NCBI RefSeq assembly: GCF_003857035.1
Contig: NZ_QGSY01000306.1
Span: forward strand, 1-58,109
Origin: Micromonospora arida
GTDB taxonomy: Bacteria; Actinomycetota; Actinomycetes; Mycobacteriales; Micromonosporaceae
Length of the DNA stretch: 58,109 nt
Direction: 5' to 3'
The notes below the pieces were generated by a model that did not search any database, was not told the DNA's origin, and was given only the letters and a program-made list of their open reading frames with translations. The translations under genes and the position numbers were made by a program. Of this stretch, positions 1 to 8,213 are shown one piece after another (within the stretch, counting starts at the first letter, position 1; each line of letters starts with the position of its first letter).

Positions 1-1
1 G

Positions 2-622
2 GCTGGGGACGTACCCCGGCGGCAGCTGGCGGGGCGGCGGCGCGCGACGGTCGCGCCGGAGCCCGCACCCGAGCTGTCCGACGCCGAGCTGCGCGGCGCG
101 TTGGAGGCGATCCTGCTGGTCGTCGACGAGCCGGTCAGCGAGCTGGTGCTGGCCCAGGTGCTGGAGCAGCCCGCCGAGCGGGTCGGGCCGATGCTCGACG
201 AGATCGCCGCCGGGTACACGGCGGCCGGGCACGGGTTCGAGCTGCGGCGGGCGGCCGGCGGGTGGCGGCTGTACACCCGGCCGGAATACGCTACGTACGT
301 TGAGCGGTTCGTGTTGGACGGGCAGTCCGTGCGGCTGACCCAGGCGGCGCTGGAGACGCTCGCCGTGGTTGCGTACAAGCAGCCGGTGACCCGTTCGCGA
401 ATCTCAGCCATCCGGGGTGTGAACTGCGACGGGGTCATCCGTACGCTGGTCACCCGTGGCCTCATCGAGGAGTGCGGCACCGAAACGGACAGTGGGGCGT
501 TCCTCTACCGGACCACCACGTTGTTCCTGGAGAAGCTCGGGCTGAACACCGTCGACGAGCTGCCGCCCCTCGCACCCTTCCTGCCCGACGACGTAGAAGA
601 GCTTGCTGATGCGACCCGATAA
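2..622 (+). CDS. scpB: Segregation and condensation protein B (5' end cut by window)
   Basis: ScpB is the winged-helix partner of ScpA and SMC in the bacterial condensin complex. The visible protein has the tandem winged-helix layout: LEAILLVVDEPVS starts the first, and the conserved ALETLAVVAYKQPVTR segment followed by IRGVNCDGVIRTLVTRGLI forms the second. The frame stays open to the left edge (PELSDAELRGALEAILL), so the TTG at 101 is internal and the true start lies outside the window. The stop at 620-622 overlaps the next gene, which indicates translational coupling. Such scpB-rluB-cmk-der order is a usual actinobacterial chromosomal block. Function is confident; only the N-terminus is missing. 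Confidence 0.93.
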   Translation, partial: AGDVPRRQLAGRRRATVAPEPAPELSDAELRGALEAILLVVDEPVSELVLAQVLEQPAERVGPMLDEIAAGYTAAGHGFELRRAAGGWRLYTRPEYATYVERFVLDGQSVRLTQAALETLAVVAYKQPVTRSRISAIRGVNCDGVIRTLVTRGLIEECGTETDSGAFLYRTTTLFLEKLGLNTVDELPPLAPFLPDDVEELADATR

Positions 623-1379
623 CCGTTCCCCCAAAGCCGACGCGCCCGTCTACGAGGGGGCTGAGCGCCTGCAGAAGGTGCTCGCCGCCGCCGGCGTGGG
701 TTCCCGGCGCGCCTGTGAGGACCTGATCTTCCGCCGCCGGGTCACCGTGGACGGCCGGGTCGCCAAGCTCGGCGACAAGGTCGACCCGGCCACCTCCGTG
801 ATCCACGTGGACGGGGAGCGCCTCCAGGTCGACATTCGCCTGGTCTACGTGGCGATGAACAAGCCGCGCGGGGTGGTTACCTCCATGGCGGACGACAAGG
901 GGCGCAACGAGCTGGCCGAGTTCATCGGCAACCGGGTGGAGCAGCGGGTCTACCACGTGGGGAGGCTCGACGCGGACAGTGAGGGCCTGCTGCTGCTCAC
1001 CAACGACGGCACCCTGGCGCACAAGCTCATGCATCCCTCGTACGAGGTACTGAAGACCTATCTCGCCGAGGTGGTCGGGCCGATCCCGCGCAACCTGAGC
1101 AAGCGGCTGTTGGCCGGCGTCGAGCTGGAGGACGGGCCGGTCAAGGTCGACTCGTTCAAGGTGGTGGACACTCTGGGTAAATCCGCCCAGGTGGAGCTGA
1201 GCCTGCACGAGGGCCGCAAGCACATCGTCCGACGGCTGATGGAGGAGGTCGGACACCCGGTCACCCGGCTGGTGCGTACCTCGATCGGCCCTATCCGGCT
1301 GGGTGAACTGCGGACCGGACGGATCCGGCGGTTGACCAACGCCGAGGTCGCCGCCCTGTTCAACGCGGTGGGTGACTGA
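609..1379 (+). CDS. rluB: RluB/RsuA-family rRNA pseudouridine synthase
   Basis: Converts a specific uridine in ribosomal RNA to pseudouridine, probably in 23S rRNA as for RluB. An N-terminal S4 RNA-binding domain (RLQKVLAAAGVGSRRACEDLI) is followed by the catalytic domain with GRLDADSEGLLLLTNDG, whose first Asp is the expected nucleophile. The C-terminal part carries the EGRKHIVRRLMEEVGHPV signature. The ATG at 609 gives 256 residues; a TTG at 603 is an alternative. The start lies inside the end of scpB, so the two are probably co-transcribed. Family assignment is confident; the exact modified uridine is not readable from sequence. Confidence 0.92.
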   Translation: MRPDNRSPKADAPVYEGAERLQKVLAAAGVGSRRACEDLIFRRRVTVDGRVAKLGDKVDPATSVIHVDGERLQVDIRLVYVAMNKPRGVVTSMADDKGRNELAEFIGNRVEQRVYHVGRLDADSEGLLLLTNDGTLAHKLMHPSYEVLKTYLAEVVGPIPRNLSKRLLAGVELEDGPVKVDSFKVVDTLGKSAQVELSLHEGRKHIVRRLMEEVGHPVTRLVRTSIGPIRLGELRTGRIRRLTNAEVAALFNAVGD

Positions 1380-1574
1380 CCCCCGAGTTCGGGGTACGGC
1401 AGCCGGTAGGCTCCACCGATGGCCGGGACGCGGCCGCCCGGGTGGCGTGGGTCGCCTCCGGCGGCGTCGCGCGCGGGTCCGCCAATGGACCCGGGCATGA
1501 TTGATGACGATTGACAACCGCTTGCGGCGCCAGATCACCGGGCGATCCGTGAGGTACGGGCTGAGGAGGACACG

Positions 1575-2255
1575 GTGGAGGAAAACGTACGGACCGGGCG
1601 ATGTGTGGTCGCTGTGGACGGGCCGTCCGGTTCGGGTAAGTCCACCGTGTCGCGGCGGCTCGCCGTGAGCATCGGTGCGCGCTACCTGGACACCGGGGCG
1701 ATGTACCGGGCGATCACGTGGGCCGTGCTGCGCTCCGGCGTGGATCTCGCCGACGCCGCGTCGGTGGCGAAGGTCGCCGGCGAGGTCAACCTGCGTATCG
1801 GCACCCACCCGCAGGGGTATGCCGTGACGATCGACGGGGTGGGCGTGGACGCCGACATCCGTGGCGCCGAGGTGACCGGCGCGGTTTCCGCCGTCGCCGC
1901 CGTGCCGGCCGTCCGTGAGCTGCTCGTCACCCGGCAGCGCGAGATGATCGCCGACGCTGGTCGGATGGTGGTCGAGGGTCGCGACATCGGCTCGGTCGTG
2001 GCACCGGACGCCGACCTGAAGGTCTTCCTGACCGCTTCCGAGGCGGCCCGTGCCGCCCGGCGCAGCGCCGAGGACGCCACCGACGTGGCGGCCACGGCCG
2101 CCGATCTGGCCCGGCGGGACCGTCTCGACTCGACCCGCAAGGTCAACCCGCTGGCGCAGGCGCCCGACGCGGTGGTGCTGGACACCACCGAGCTGGGCAT
2201 CGACGAGGTCGTGGCGCGGCTGCGCGAGCTCCTCACCGAGCGGGGCGTGGCATGA
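1575..2255 (+). CDS. cmk: Cytidylate kinase
   Basis: Phosphorylates CMP and dCMP to the diphosphates in pyrimidine nucleotide recycling. The P-loop VDGPSGSGKST is at residues 14-24 and the conserved YLDTGAMYRA follows; EGRDIGSVVAPDADLKVFLTA and the RDRLDSTRKVNPL segment complete the family pattern. The GTG start at 1575 is preceded by GAGGA at 1565-1569. Length (226 residues) is normal. The stop overlaps the ATG of der by four bases, so both are translated together. The 195 bp between rluB and cmk show no gene. Confidence 0.95.
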   Translation: MEENVRTGRCVVAVDGPSGSGKSTVSRRLAVSIGARYLDTGAMYRAITWAVLRSGVDLADAASVAKVAGEVNLRIGTHPQGYAVTIDGVGVDADIRGAEVTGAVSAVAAVPAVRELLVTRQREMIADAGRMVVEGRDIGSVVAPDADLKVFLTASEAARAARRSAEDATDVAATAADLARRDRLDSTRKVNPLAQAPDAVVLDTTELGIDEVVARLRELLTERGVA

Positions 2256-3658
2256 GTAGCGATGGTGGTGGCTGGGTCGAGCTGCGGGAGCCCGACGTCG
2301 CCGTCGAGGAACCGACCGGCCCGCAGCCGGTGGTGGCCGTGGTCGGCCGCCCCAACGTGGGCAAGTCGACTCTGGTCAACCGGATCATCGGCCGCCGGCA
2401 GGCGGTCGTCGAGGACGTCCCTGGCGTGACCCGCGACCGGGTCCCGTACGACGCGCAGTGGAACGGCCGGGCGTTCACCGTGGTGGACACCGGCGGCTGG
2501 GAACCGGACGCGAAGGACCGGGCCGCGGCCATCGCGGCGCAGGCCGAGACGGCGGTCGTCACCGCCGACGTGGTGCTCTTCGTGGTCGACGCGATGGTGG
2601 GCTCCACCGACGTGGACGAGGCCGCGGTGAAGATGCTGCGGCGCAGCGCCAAGCCGGTGATCCTGGTGGCCAACAAGGCCGACAACAACTCCATCGAGAT
2701 GGAGGCCACCTCGCTGTGGTCACTCGGCCTCGGTGAGCCGTTCCCGGTGTCCGCGCTGCACGGACGTGGCTCCGGCGACCTGCTGGACGCCATCCTCGCC
2801 GCGCTGCCGGAGGCACCGGCGATCGTGGAGAACCGTCCGCGCGGGCCGCGCCGGGTGGCGCTGGTCGGGCGGCCGAACGTCGGCAAGTCCAGCCTGCTCA
2901 ACCGGTTCTCCGGCGAGGAGCGGGCGGTCGTCGACTCGGTGGCGGGCACCACTGTGGACCCGGTGGACAGCCTGGTCGAGATCGGCGGTCAGACCTGGCA
3001 ACTGGTCGACACGGCCGGACTGCGCAAGCGGGTCGGCAAGGCCAGCGGCACCGAGTACTACGCCAGCCTGCGTACCGCCGGCGCGATCGAGGCCGCCGAG
3101 GTGGCCGTGGTGCTGCTGGACTCCAGCGAACCGATCAGCGAGCAGGACCAGCGGATCCTGTCGATGGTGACCGAGTCGGGCCGGGCGCTGGTCATCGCGT
3201 TCAACAAGTGGGACCTGGTCGACGCCGACCGTCGGTACTACCTGGACAAGGAGATCGACCGGGAGCTGCGCCGCATCCCCTGGGCGATCCGGCTGAACCT
3301 GTCGGCGATGACCGGCCGTGCCGTGGACAAGCTGGCCCCGGCCCTGAACAAGGCGCTGGCCAGCTGGGAAACCCGCGTGCCGACCGCGCACCTCAACCAG
3401 TGGCTCACCGCGCTGGTGCAGGCCACCCCCCACCCGGTACGTGGTGGGCGCGCGCCGCGGATCCTGTTCGCGACGCAGGCCGGTGTGGCACCGCCACGGT
3501 TCGTGCTCTTCACCACCGGCCCGCTCGACGCCGGCTACCAGCGCTTCGTCGAGCGCAAGCTCCGCGAGGAATTCGGGTACGAGGGCAGCCCGATCGAGAT
3601 CTCGGTCCGCCCGCGCAAGAAGCTCGGCCCCGGCGGCCGAGGCAAGGCGCACGGCTGA
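2252..3658 (+). CDS. der: Ribosome-assembly GTPase Der (EngA)
   Basis: Essential double-GTPase acting in late assembly of the 50S ribosomal subunit. Two G domains are visible: GRPNVGKST at residues 32-40 with VDTGGWEPD and NKAD, and a second GRPNVGKSS near residue 208 with DTAGLRKR and NKWD. The C-terminal KH-like domain ends in a basic tail (RPRKKLGPGGRGKAHG), which is typical. Length of 468 residues is normal. It starts inside the cmk stop (ATGA) and is followed by a strong hairpin, so it ends the operon. Confidence 0.96.
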   Translation: MSSDGGGWVELREPDVAVEEPTGPQPVVAVVGRPNVGKSTLVNRIIGRRQAVVEDVPGVTRDRVPYDAQWNGRAFTVVDTGGWEPDAKDRAAAIAAQAETAVVTADVVLFVVDAMVGSTDVDEAAVKMLRRSAKPVILVANKADNNSIEMEATSLWSLGLGEPFPVSALHGRGSGDLLDAILAALPEAPAIVENRPRGPRRVALVGRPNVGKSSLLNRFSGEERAVVDSVAGTTVDPVDSLVEIGGQTWQLVDTAGLRKRVGKASGTEYYASLRTAGAIEAAEVAVVLLDSSEPISEQDQRILSMVTESGRALVIAFNKWDLVDADRRYYLDKEIDRELRRIPWAIRLNLSAMTGRAVDKLAPALNKALASWETRVPTAHLNQWLTALVQATPHPVRGGRAPRILFATQAGVAPPRFVLFTTGPLDAGYQRFVERKLREEFGYEGSPIEISVRPRKKLGPGGRGKAHG

Positions 3659-3676
3659 CGCGGTCCAGTTCTGCCA

Positions 3677-3710
3677 AATGCCGGATGGGCGCCCCTGCCC
3701 ATCCGGCATT
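3677..3710 (+). terminator. Rho-independent-type hairpin after der
   Basis: A perfect 14-bp inverted repeat (AATGCCGGATGGGC at 3677-3690, its complement at 3697-3710) around a 6-nt loop, followed by TTCCCT rather than a long U tract, as is common in high-GC actinobacteria. It lies 18 bp after the der stop and separates the core operon from the tRNA. Confidence 0.8.
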
Positions 3711-3854
3711 TCCCTATCCAACCCCACCCTCCTAGGACGCTCTAGGGGATGTGCGGTAGTTCTGCTGCCTCGCTACGTCGGTGGGGCCTGTGCGGACGAG
3801 TCGGAGCTGCTGCGCTAAGCTGTACCGGCTGCCGCGGGGGAAACCACGCGGGGG

Positions 3855-3928
<74 letters not shown>

Positions 3929-3951
3929 CTGGTATTCACCAGCGGATATAG

Positions 3952-3990
3952 AAGATCATCTGTGATCTTGCGGTAACGCTGGCGGTAACG
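3952..3990 (+). promoter_or_regulatory. Inverted and direct repeats between tRNA and integrase
   Basis: A perfect 7-bp inverted repeat, AAGATCA (3952-3958) and TGATCTT (3963-3969) with a 4-nt loop, is followed by two direct copies of GCGGTAACG at 3970-3978 and 3982-3990, one helical turn-like step of 12 bp apart. Sites of this kind next to attL are usually integrase arm-binding or excisionase-binding sites; that role is inferred from position only. Confidence 0.45.
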
Positions 3991-4047
3991 GAGATCGCTT
4001 AACGTGGGTTGCATCCCTCGATCCCGTTACTGCGGAGGTGCAGCCTC

Positions 4048-5193
4048 ATGGCTGTCTACAACTACCGCCTCGCCAACGACCAGACCCGCTGGTTCTTCAT
4101 CATCGACCTCCCGCCCGACGCGAACGGGCGGCGCCGCCAGCACAAGCGGCAGGGGTTCCCCAACCAGGCCGCCGCCCTGAAGGCGGAGGAAGACGCCCGC
4201 GCTGCCTACGGTGGAGCGGACCTCGGCGCCGACGGCAGCGTCGCCGCAGAGCTGGAGAGCTGGCTCAACGAGCGCGAACTGGATGTCCAGGAGACGACGC
4301 TCAGCAACTACCGGGACATCATGCGCTGCTACGTGGTGCCGCACATCGGCACGCGGCAGCTCTACGCCCTCGACAAGCGGGTAATCCACGAGCTGTACAA
4401 GAAGCTGCTGAAGAGCGGTGGCAAAAGCGGCGGTCCGCTGTCGTCGACCACCGTCCGGATCGTGCACCGGGTCATGATGAAGGCGTTGAGCGACCTCGGG
4501 GTCAATGTGGACGGTGTGCGGCAGCCTCGGCAGGTCGAGCGGGAGACGATGGGGCGCAAGGGCGTCTGGACGCCCGCACAGTCGGCGAAGTTCCTCAAGT
4601 ACCACGGCGACCACCGATTGCGTGCCGCCTGGGTGCTGGCGATCGTCGTCGGCACCCGCCGAGGGGAGCTGGCCGGTCTCAAGTGGCCGCGCGTGGATCT
4701 CGATCGCGGCGTTCTGCTGCTGCATTGGCAGCGCACCACGACCAGCAACGGCGTGGTCGAGAAGTCACCCAAGGGCAAGAGCAAGCGGGCAGTAGCGCTC
4801 GGGCCAGCCTTGGTAGCGGAGCTGGACGCTCACCGGACGCGTCAGGACGCGGAGAAGGTCGATGCCGGAGTTTTGTACCACGACGGCGGCTACCTGTTCT
4901 GCCGCGAGGACGGGGAGCCGTACTACCCGAAGTACTTCACCGACCAGTGGGCGAAGGCTTGCGCCGACGCCGGTGTCCCGGTGATCTCTCTCCACGATGC
5001 GCGGCACACCTCCGCTACCACCGGCGCTGACGCTGGTGTTCCCGAGCACGTAATGCAGCGGCGGCTTGGTCACGCCGACAGTCGCACGACGCGGGAGGTC
5101 TACACCCACGTGTTGCCGGAGAGCGAACGGAAGGCCGCGGAGCTGATGGAAGCGGTGCTCGGAGACGCCGCAAGCTGGTCACCCAAGGCGTAG
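4048..5193 (+). CDS. int: Tyrosine integrase of a tRNA-Pro-associated element
   Basis: Site-specific recombinase expected to insert and excise the element at the neighbouring tRNA-Pro. The N-terminal ~60 residues form an arm-binding-type domain (WFFIIDLPPDANGRRRQ, QGFPNQAAALKAEE), followed by a core-binding SAM-like domain. The catalytic domain has the Arg in VVGTRRGELAGLKW, HDARHTSATTGAD (HxxR), the second His in RRLGHADSRTT and the nucleophilic Tyr in REVYTHV. The ATG at 4048 has GGAGGTG at 4033-4039; the earlier in-frame start at 4009 lacks a site. The gene is intact at 381 residues, so recombination is probably still possible. Confidence 0.93.
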   Translation: MAVYNYRLANDQTRWFFIIDLPPDANGRRRQHKRQGFPNQAAALKAEEDARAAYGGADLGADGSVAAELESWLNERELDVQETTLSNYRDIMRCYVVPHIGTRQLYALDKRVIHELYKKLLKSGGKSGGPLSSTTVRIVHRVMMKALSDLGVNVDGVRQPRQVERETMGRKGVWTPAQSAKFLKYHGDHRLRAAWVLAIVVGTRRGELAGLKWPRVDLDRGVLLLHWQRTTTSNGVVEKSPKGKSKRAVALGPALVAELDAHRTRQDAEKVDAGVLYHDGGYLFCREDGEPYYPKYFTDQWAKACADAGVPVISLHDARHTSATTGADAGVPEHVMQRRLGHADSRTTREVYTHVLPESERKAAELMEAVLGDAASWSPKA

Positions 5194-5413
5194 CCGTGCC
5201 GGAAGCACCCGCTCACACATGGCTTCCCTGCCTCTAGCTGCGCTCCCCGCTTCGCGTCGGCGTCCCGGCTGCCAGCAGGGCAGCAACCTATGTGGATGCT
5301 GATGCCGATGCAGGCTGTGGGTACTCCGCTGGCAACGCACCGGACAACCGGTTGCTCCCATCGTGAGAACTGACGCCGATACGGCGTGCTCACGACCTCA
5401 GGGGGTGCGGACG

Positions 5414-5659
5414 ATGGTAACCACCACAAGCGACGGACAGAAGCCGAGTCGGGCGCAGGACCAGGTGTGGACGATCGACGCGGTACGTGATCTCGGCATC
5501 ACCACCGATATCGAGACCGCCGGAGCGATCTTGGGAATCGGACGCACCAAGGCCTACGCCCTGGCCAAAACCAACGATTTTCCAGTGCGCCTTCTGCGGG
5601 TCGGCCGGCGATACCTGGTGCCTGTCCATGCCATCCTCAAGCTGCTTGGCGTTGAGTAG
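5414..5659 (+). CDS. Small HTH protein, probable excisionase (Xis)
   Basis: An 81-residue protein with a MerR/excisionase-type winged helix: ITTDIETAGAILGIGRTKAYALAKTNDFP followed by the strand-turn VRLLRVGRRYLVPVHAILKLLGVE. Such DNA-binding proteins bias an integrase towards excision. The ATG at 5414 is preceded by AGGGGGTG; the longer frame from 5363 lacks a plausible site. It sits 220 bp downstream of int in the same direction. A transcriptional regulator role cannot be excluded. Confidence 0.8.
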   Translation: MVTTTSDGQKPSRAQDQVWTIDAVRDLGITTDIETAGAILGIGRTKAYALAKTNDFPVRLLRVGRRYLVPVHAILKLLGVE

Positions 5660-5952
5660 TCGGCTGAGCAAGTGTCGATCGATCGCTCTTACGACGGGGC
5701 TGTTCCGCGCTTGTCCGCCGCTCGATCGACCATCCGCGGCTCGCAAGAAGGCGATGTCAATTTGCTGCTGGCTTACGCAGGTAAAGAGTCCGGGCGAGCG
5801 CATACCTACGGCTGTTGAGCTCGCGCCGACACTTTCTTGTGCGAGGAGAACTTCTCCAGGTGGCAGCACGTGGAGCTGTGGCAGAGCGCCAACAGTCGTT
5901 TACGGCGGAAGTGACACGGACGATCACCGGATCAGTAACCGGCTGGGGATAG
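5660..5952. other. Non-coding stretch between xis and the CRISPR trailer
   Basis: No convincing gene on either strand. The open frames here continue into the CRISPR repeats and are artefacts of the regular GC-rich array. I see no recognisable cas remnant. Confidence 0.6.
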
Positions 5953-6769
5953 GGATCATCCCCACGTGCGTGGGGACCAGAGAACAGCGGCGTCGGCGAG
6001 CTGACCGTGGAGTGAGCACCCCCGCGGTGCGGGATCGACCTGAGCTGACCCGAGGTCGACGGCGACTCCGTGAGATCACCCCTGCGTGCGCCGGAGCAGC
6101 GGTACCAGGCACCCCGCCGGTCGTGCAGTCCCGGATCACCCCCGTGCGCGGGGAGCAGGACGATGGCTGGCGCTCAGCCGGCCCGCTCGCCGGATCAACC
6201 CCGCGTGCGCGGGGAGCAGACCCTCCGATTCAACGAGGTTTCCACCGGGCAGGGATCACCCCCGCGTGCGCGGGGAGCAGCGCCGCGCCCGGTCTGGGCC
6301 AATACCCAGTACCGGATCACCCCCGCGTGCCCGGGGAGCACACACCCGGCGGGTTCTGCGCGACCCGGTTGCCCGGATCACCCCCGCGTGCGCGGGGAGT
6401 AGGAAGCTTGCTCGGGGCTGCACTCTGTCACCGCCGGATCACCCCCGCATGCGCGAGGAGCAGCCAGCCAAAGGATGCCACCCCTACCGCAACCCAGGAT
6501 CACCCCCGCTTGCGTGGGGAGCAGCTACGAATCGTACGACGGCGGAGACCCGAGCAAGGATCACCCCCGCGTGCGCGAGGAGCAGCGGCACAGCTCGCCA
6601 TCGCCTCCGGGATCACCAGGATCACCCCCCGCGTGCGCGGGGAGCAGAGATATTCGCCGCCGCCGAGGTCGCGGACGAAGGGATCACTCCCGCGTGCGCG
6701 GGGAGCAGAAAGACCGCTCCGGCCCCGGGCCTCCGGGCCCCGGATTACCCCCGCGTGCGCGGGGAGCAG

Positions 6770-6802
6770 TCCGGGTGGGTCTTCGCCCACTCCTGCCATG
6801 CC
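6770..6802 (-). repeat. Duplicated CRISPR spacer, older copy
   Basis: This 33-bp spacer is identical base for base to that at 7503-7535, with the same repeat boundaries. Flanking spacers on both sides differ between the two places, so it is not a simple tandem duplication of neighbouring units. Confidence 0.95.
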
Positions 6803-7502
6803 GGATCACCCCCGCGTGCGCGGGGAGCAGCAACTGCCGTATGGGCCAGCGGCCCGAGAGGTGGGATCACCCCCGCGTGCGCGGGGAGCAGCTTGTCGAT
6901 CTGCCGTGACGCGACGTCGAGCGCGGATCACCCCCGCGTACGCGGGGAGCAGCTGGTCGCCCGGAAGAACCGCCTCGGCGACGACGGATCACCCCCGCGT
7001 GCGCAGGGAGCAGTTCGGGGTTGCCCGCGGCTACGCCGGCGGCGCGGGATCACCCCCGCGTGCGCGGGGAGCAGGAGCTGATGTCCCGGGTCGCGACCGC
7101 GTACCGGGGATCACCCCCGCGTGCGCGGGGAGCAGAGCACGCGCGGCTCCGCCGTGGCGTCGAGCGTGGGATCACCCCCGCGTGCGCGGGGAGCAGGCGG
7201 CCTCGCCGTACACCTGCCGCAGCTGCGCCGGATCATCCCCGCGTGCGCGGGGAGCAGCAGGCGACAGTCGCGCGCAGCTCAGGCGTCGCGGGATCACCCC
7301 CGCGTGCGCGGGGAGCAGGCGTCGGCGATCGGGCCGGCGCTGCTGGCCACCGGATCACCCCCGCGTGCGCGGGGAGCAGCCGTGGGATGTGCCCGAGGGT
7401 GTGGCCGCGCTGGAGATCACCCCCGCGTGCGCGGGGAGCAGGACGACACTGATGGACGTTCCCGCAGGCAATAAGGATCACCCCCGCGTGCGCGGGGAGC
7501 AG

Positions 7503-7535
7503 TCCGGGTGGGTCTTCGCCCACTCCTGCCATGCC
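7503..7535 (-). repeat. Duplicated CRISPR spacer, leader-proximal copy
   Basis: Second copy of the spacer at 6770-6802, eleven spacers closer to the presumed leader. Read on the minus strand, one frame gives AWQEWAKTHP, which looks like genuine coding sequence and would fit a phage or plasmid gene; that reading is only suggestive. Confidence 0.95.
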
Positions 7536-7747
7536 GGATCACCCCCGCGTGCGCGGGGAGCAGACGGCTGTACTCCGTGCCGGCGACCGGGTGTGGGGAT
7601 CACCCCCGCGTGCGCGGGGAGCAGACGTAGTCAGATACTTCCGCAACCGGAGTCCCGGGATCACCCCCGCGTGCGCGGGGAGCAGGGCCGCCGCCGGGAC
7701 GCAGGTGCTGCAGGTCCTGGGATCACCCCCGCGTGCGCGGGGAGCAG

Positions 7748-8213
7748 ACTTCTTGACCTGCGGCGTCAAAGATCGACTTCGCAGATTTCATTCACTAGGT
7801 TTCGCAAGGCTGGCTCACTTCATCCTCGTCCGCGCGATGCCCTGGGGAGTAAGTAGAGGGCAAGCGAACTCCCTGCAGGGTAGTTGATGGGGTTCAAGTG
7901 GGGCGACTGGCAAACAGGTGGCACCGCGCGGTGTGGGCTGGAGCTGAACAAGCCCCGAACAAGATCAAGTCCCCATAGGTCGTATGAGGCTTCCGACGCC
8001 TACTCGTGCATTAACCCCCTTCAGAACATCGCCCTCGCCGGCCGCCAGGCTTAACCCCGGCGACATGGTGCCACTCAACCGACGGCGGGGGCGGCCTTGG
8101 ACTGTCGGTCCCGTCTGGGCGAACCACCAATACGAGTGAGACCGGCACTGGAGGCTAACTGGCAAGATCGCGTATTCGTTTGGTTCGAGTGCCCGATTGC
8201 GAAGGAAGATCCG
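7748..8213 (-). promoter_or_regulatory. Presumed CRISPR leader and adjoining non-coding DNA
   Basis: The first ~100 bp right of the last repeat (7748-7850) are visibly less GC-rich than the surroundings (runs such as CAGATTTCATTCACTAG), as expected for a leader carrying the array promoter on the minus strand. The rest, up to the end of the MFS gene, shows no convincing ORF on either strand. The leader assignment rests on repeat orientation and on decay at the opposite end. Confidence 0.6.

Larger units (their letters stand above)
5953..7747 (-). CRISPR. Type I-E CRISPR array, 30 repeats, no cas genes in window
   Basis: Repeats are 28 bp at a 61-bp period with ~33-bp spacers. On the plus strand a repeat begins GGATCACCCCCGCG and ends TGCGCGGGGAGCAG; read on the minus strand it begins CTGCTCCCCGCG and ends GGGGGTGATCC, the usual type I-E orientation, so the array is probably transcribed leftward with its leader near 7750. 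Repeat starts: 5953, ~6013, 6073, 6133, 6192, 6253, 6314, 6375, 6436, 6497, 6558, 6619, 6681, 6742, 6803, 6864, 6925, 6986, 7047, 7108, 7169, 7230, 7291, 7352, 7414, 7475, 7536, 7597, 7658, 7720. The first four are decayed (substitutions, 1-2 base deletions) and several up to 6619 carry single changes, while those from 7047 on are almost all perfect. This supports the left as the old trailer end. No cas gene occurs within the window, so any function needs Cas proteins encoded elsewhere. Confidence 0.97.

Noticed and set aside
462..1808. A 448-residue open frame antisense to rluB and cmk
   Set aside because: Typical shadow frame of GC-rich coding DNA; no family features and it crosses three real genes.
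5660..5952. Possible cas2 or other cas remnant before the array
   Set aside because: No cas motif could be read in any frame; similarity was only positional.
5487..7856. A 789-residue open frame and several shorter ones through the CRISPR array
   Set aside because: They translate the repeats into regular motifs (PRVRGEQ, SPPRARGA, ITPACAGS) and follow the 61-bp period; they are artefacts of the array.
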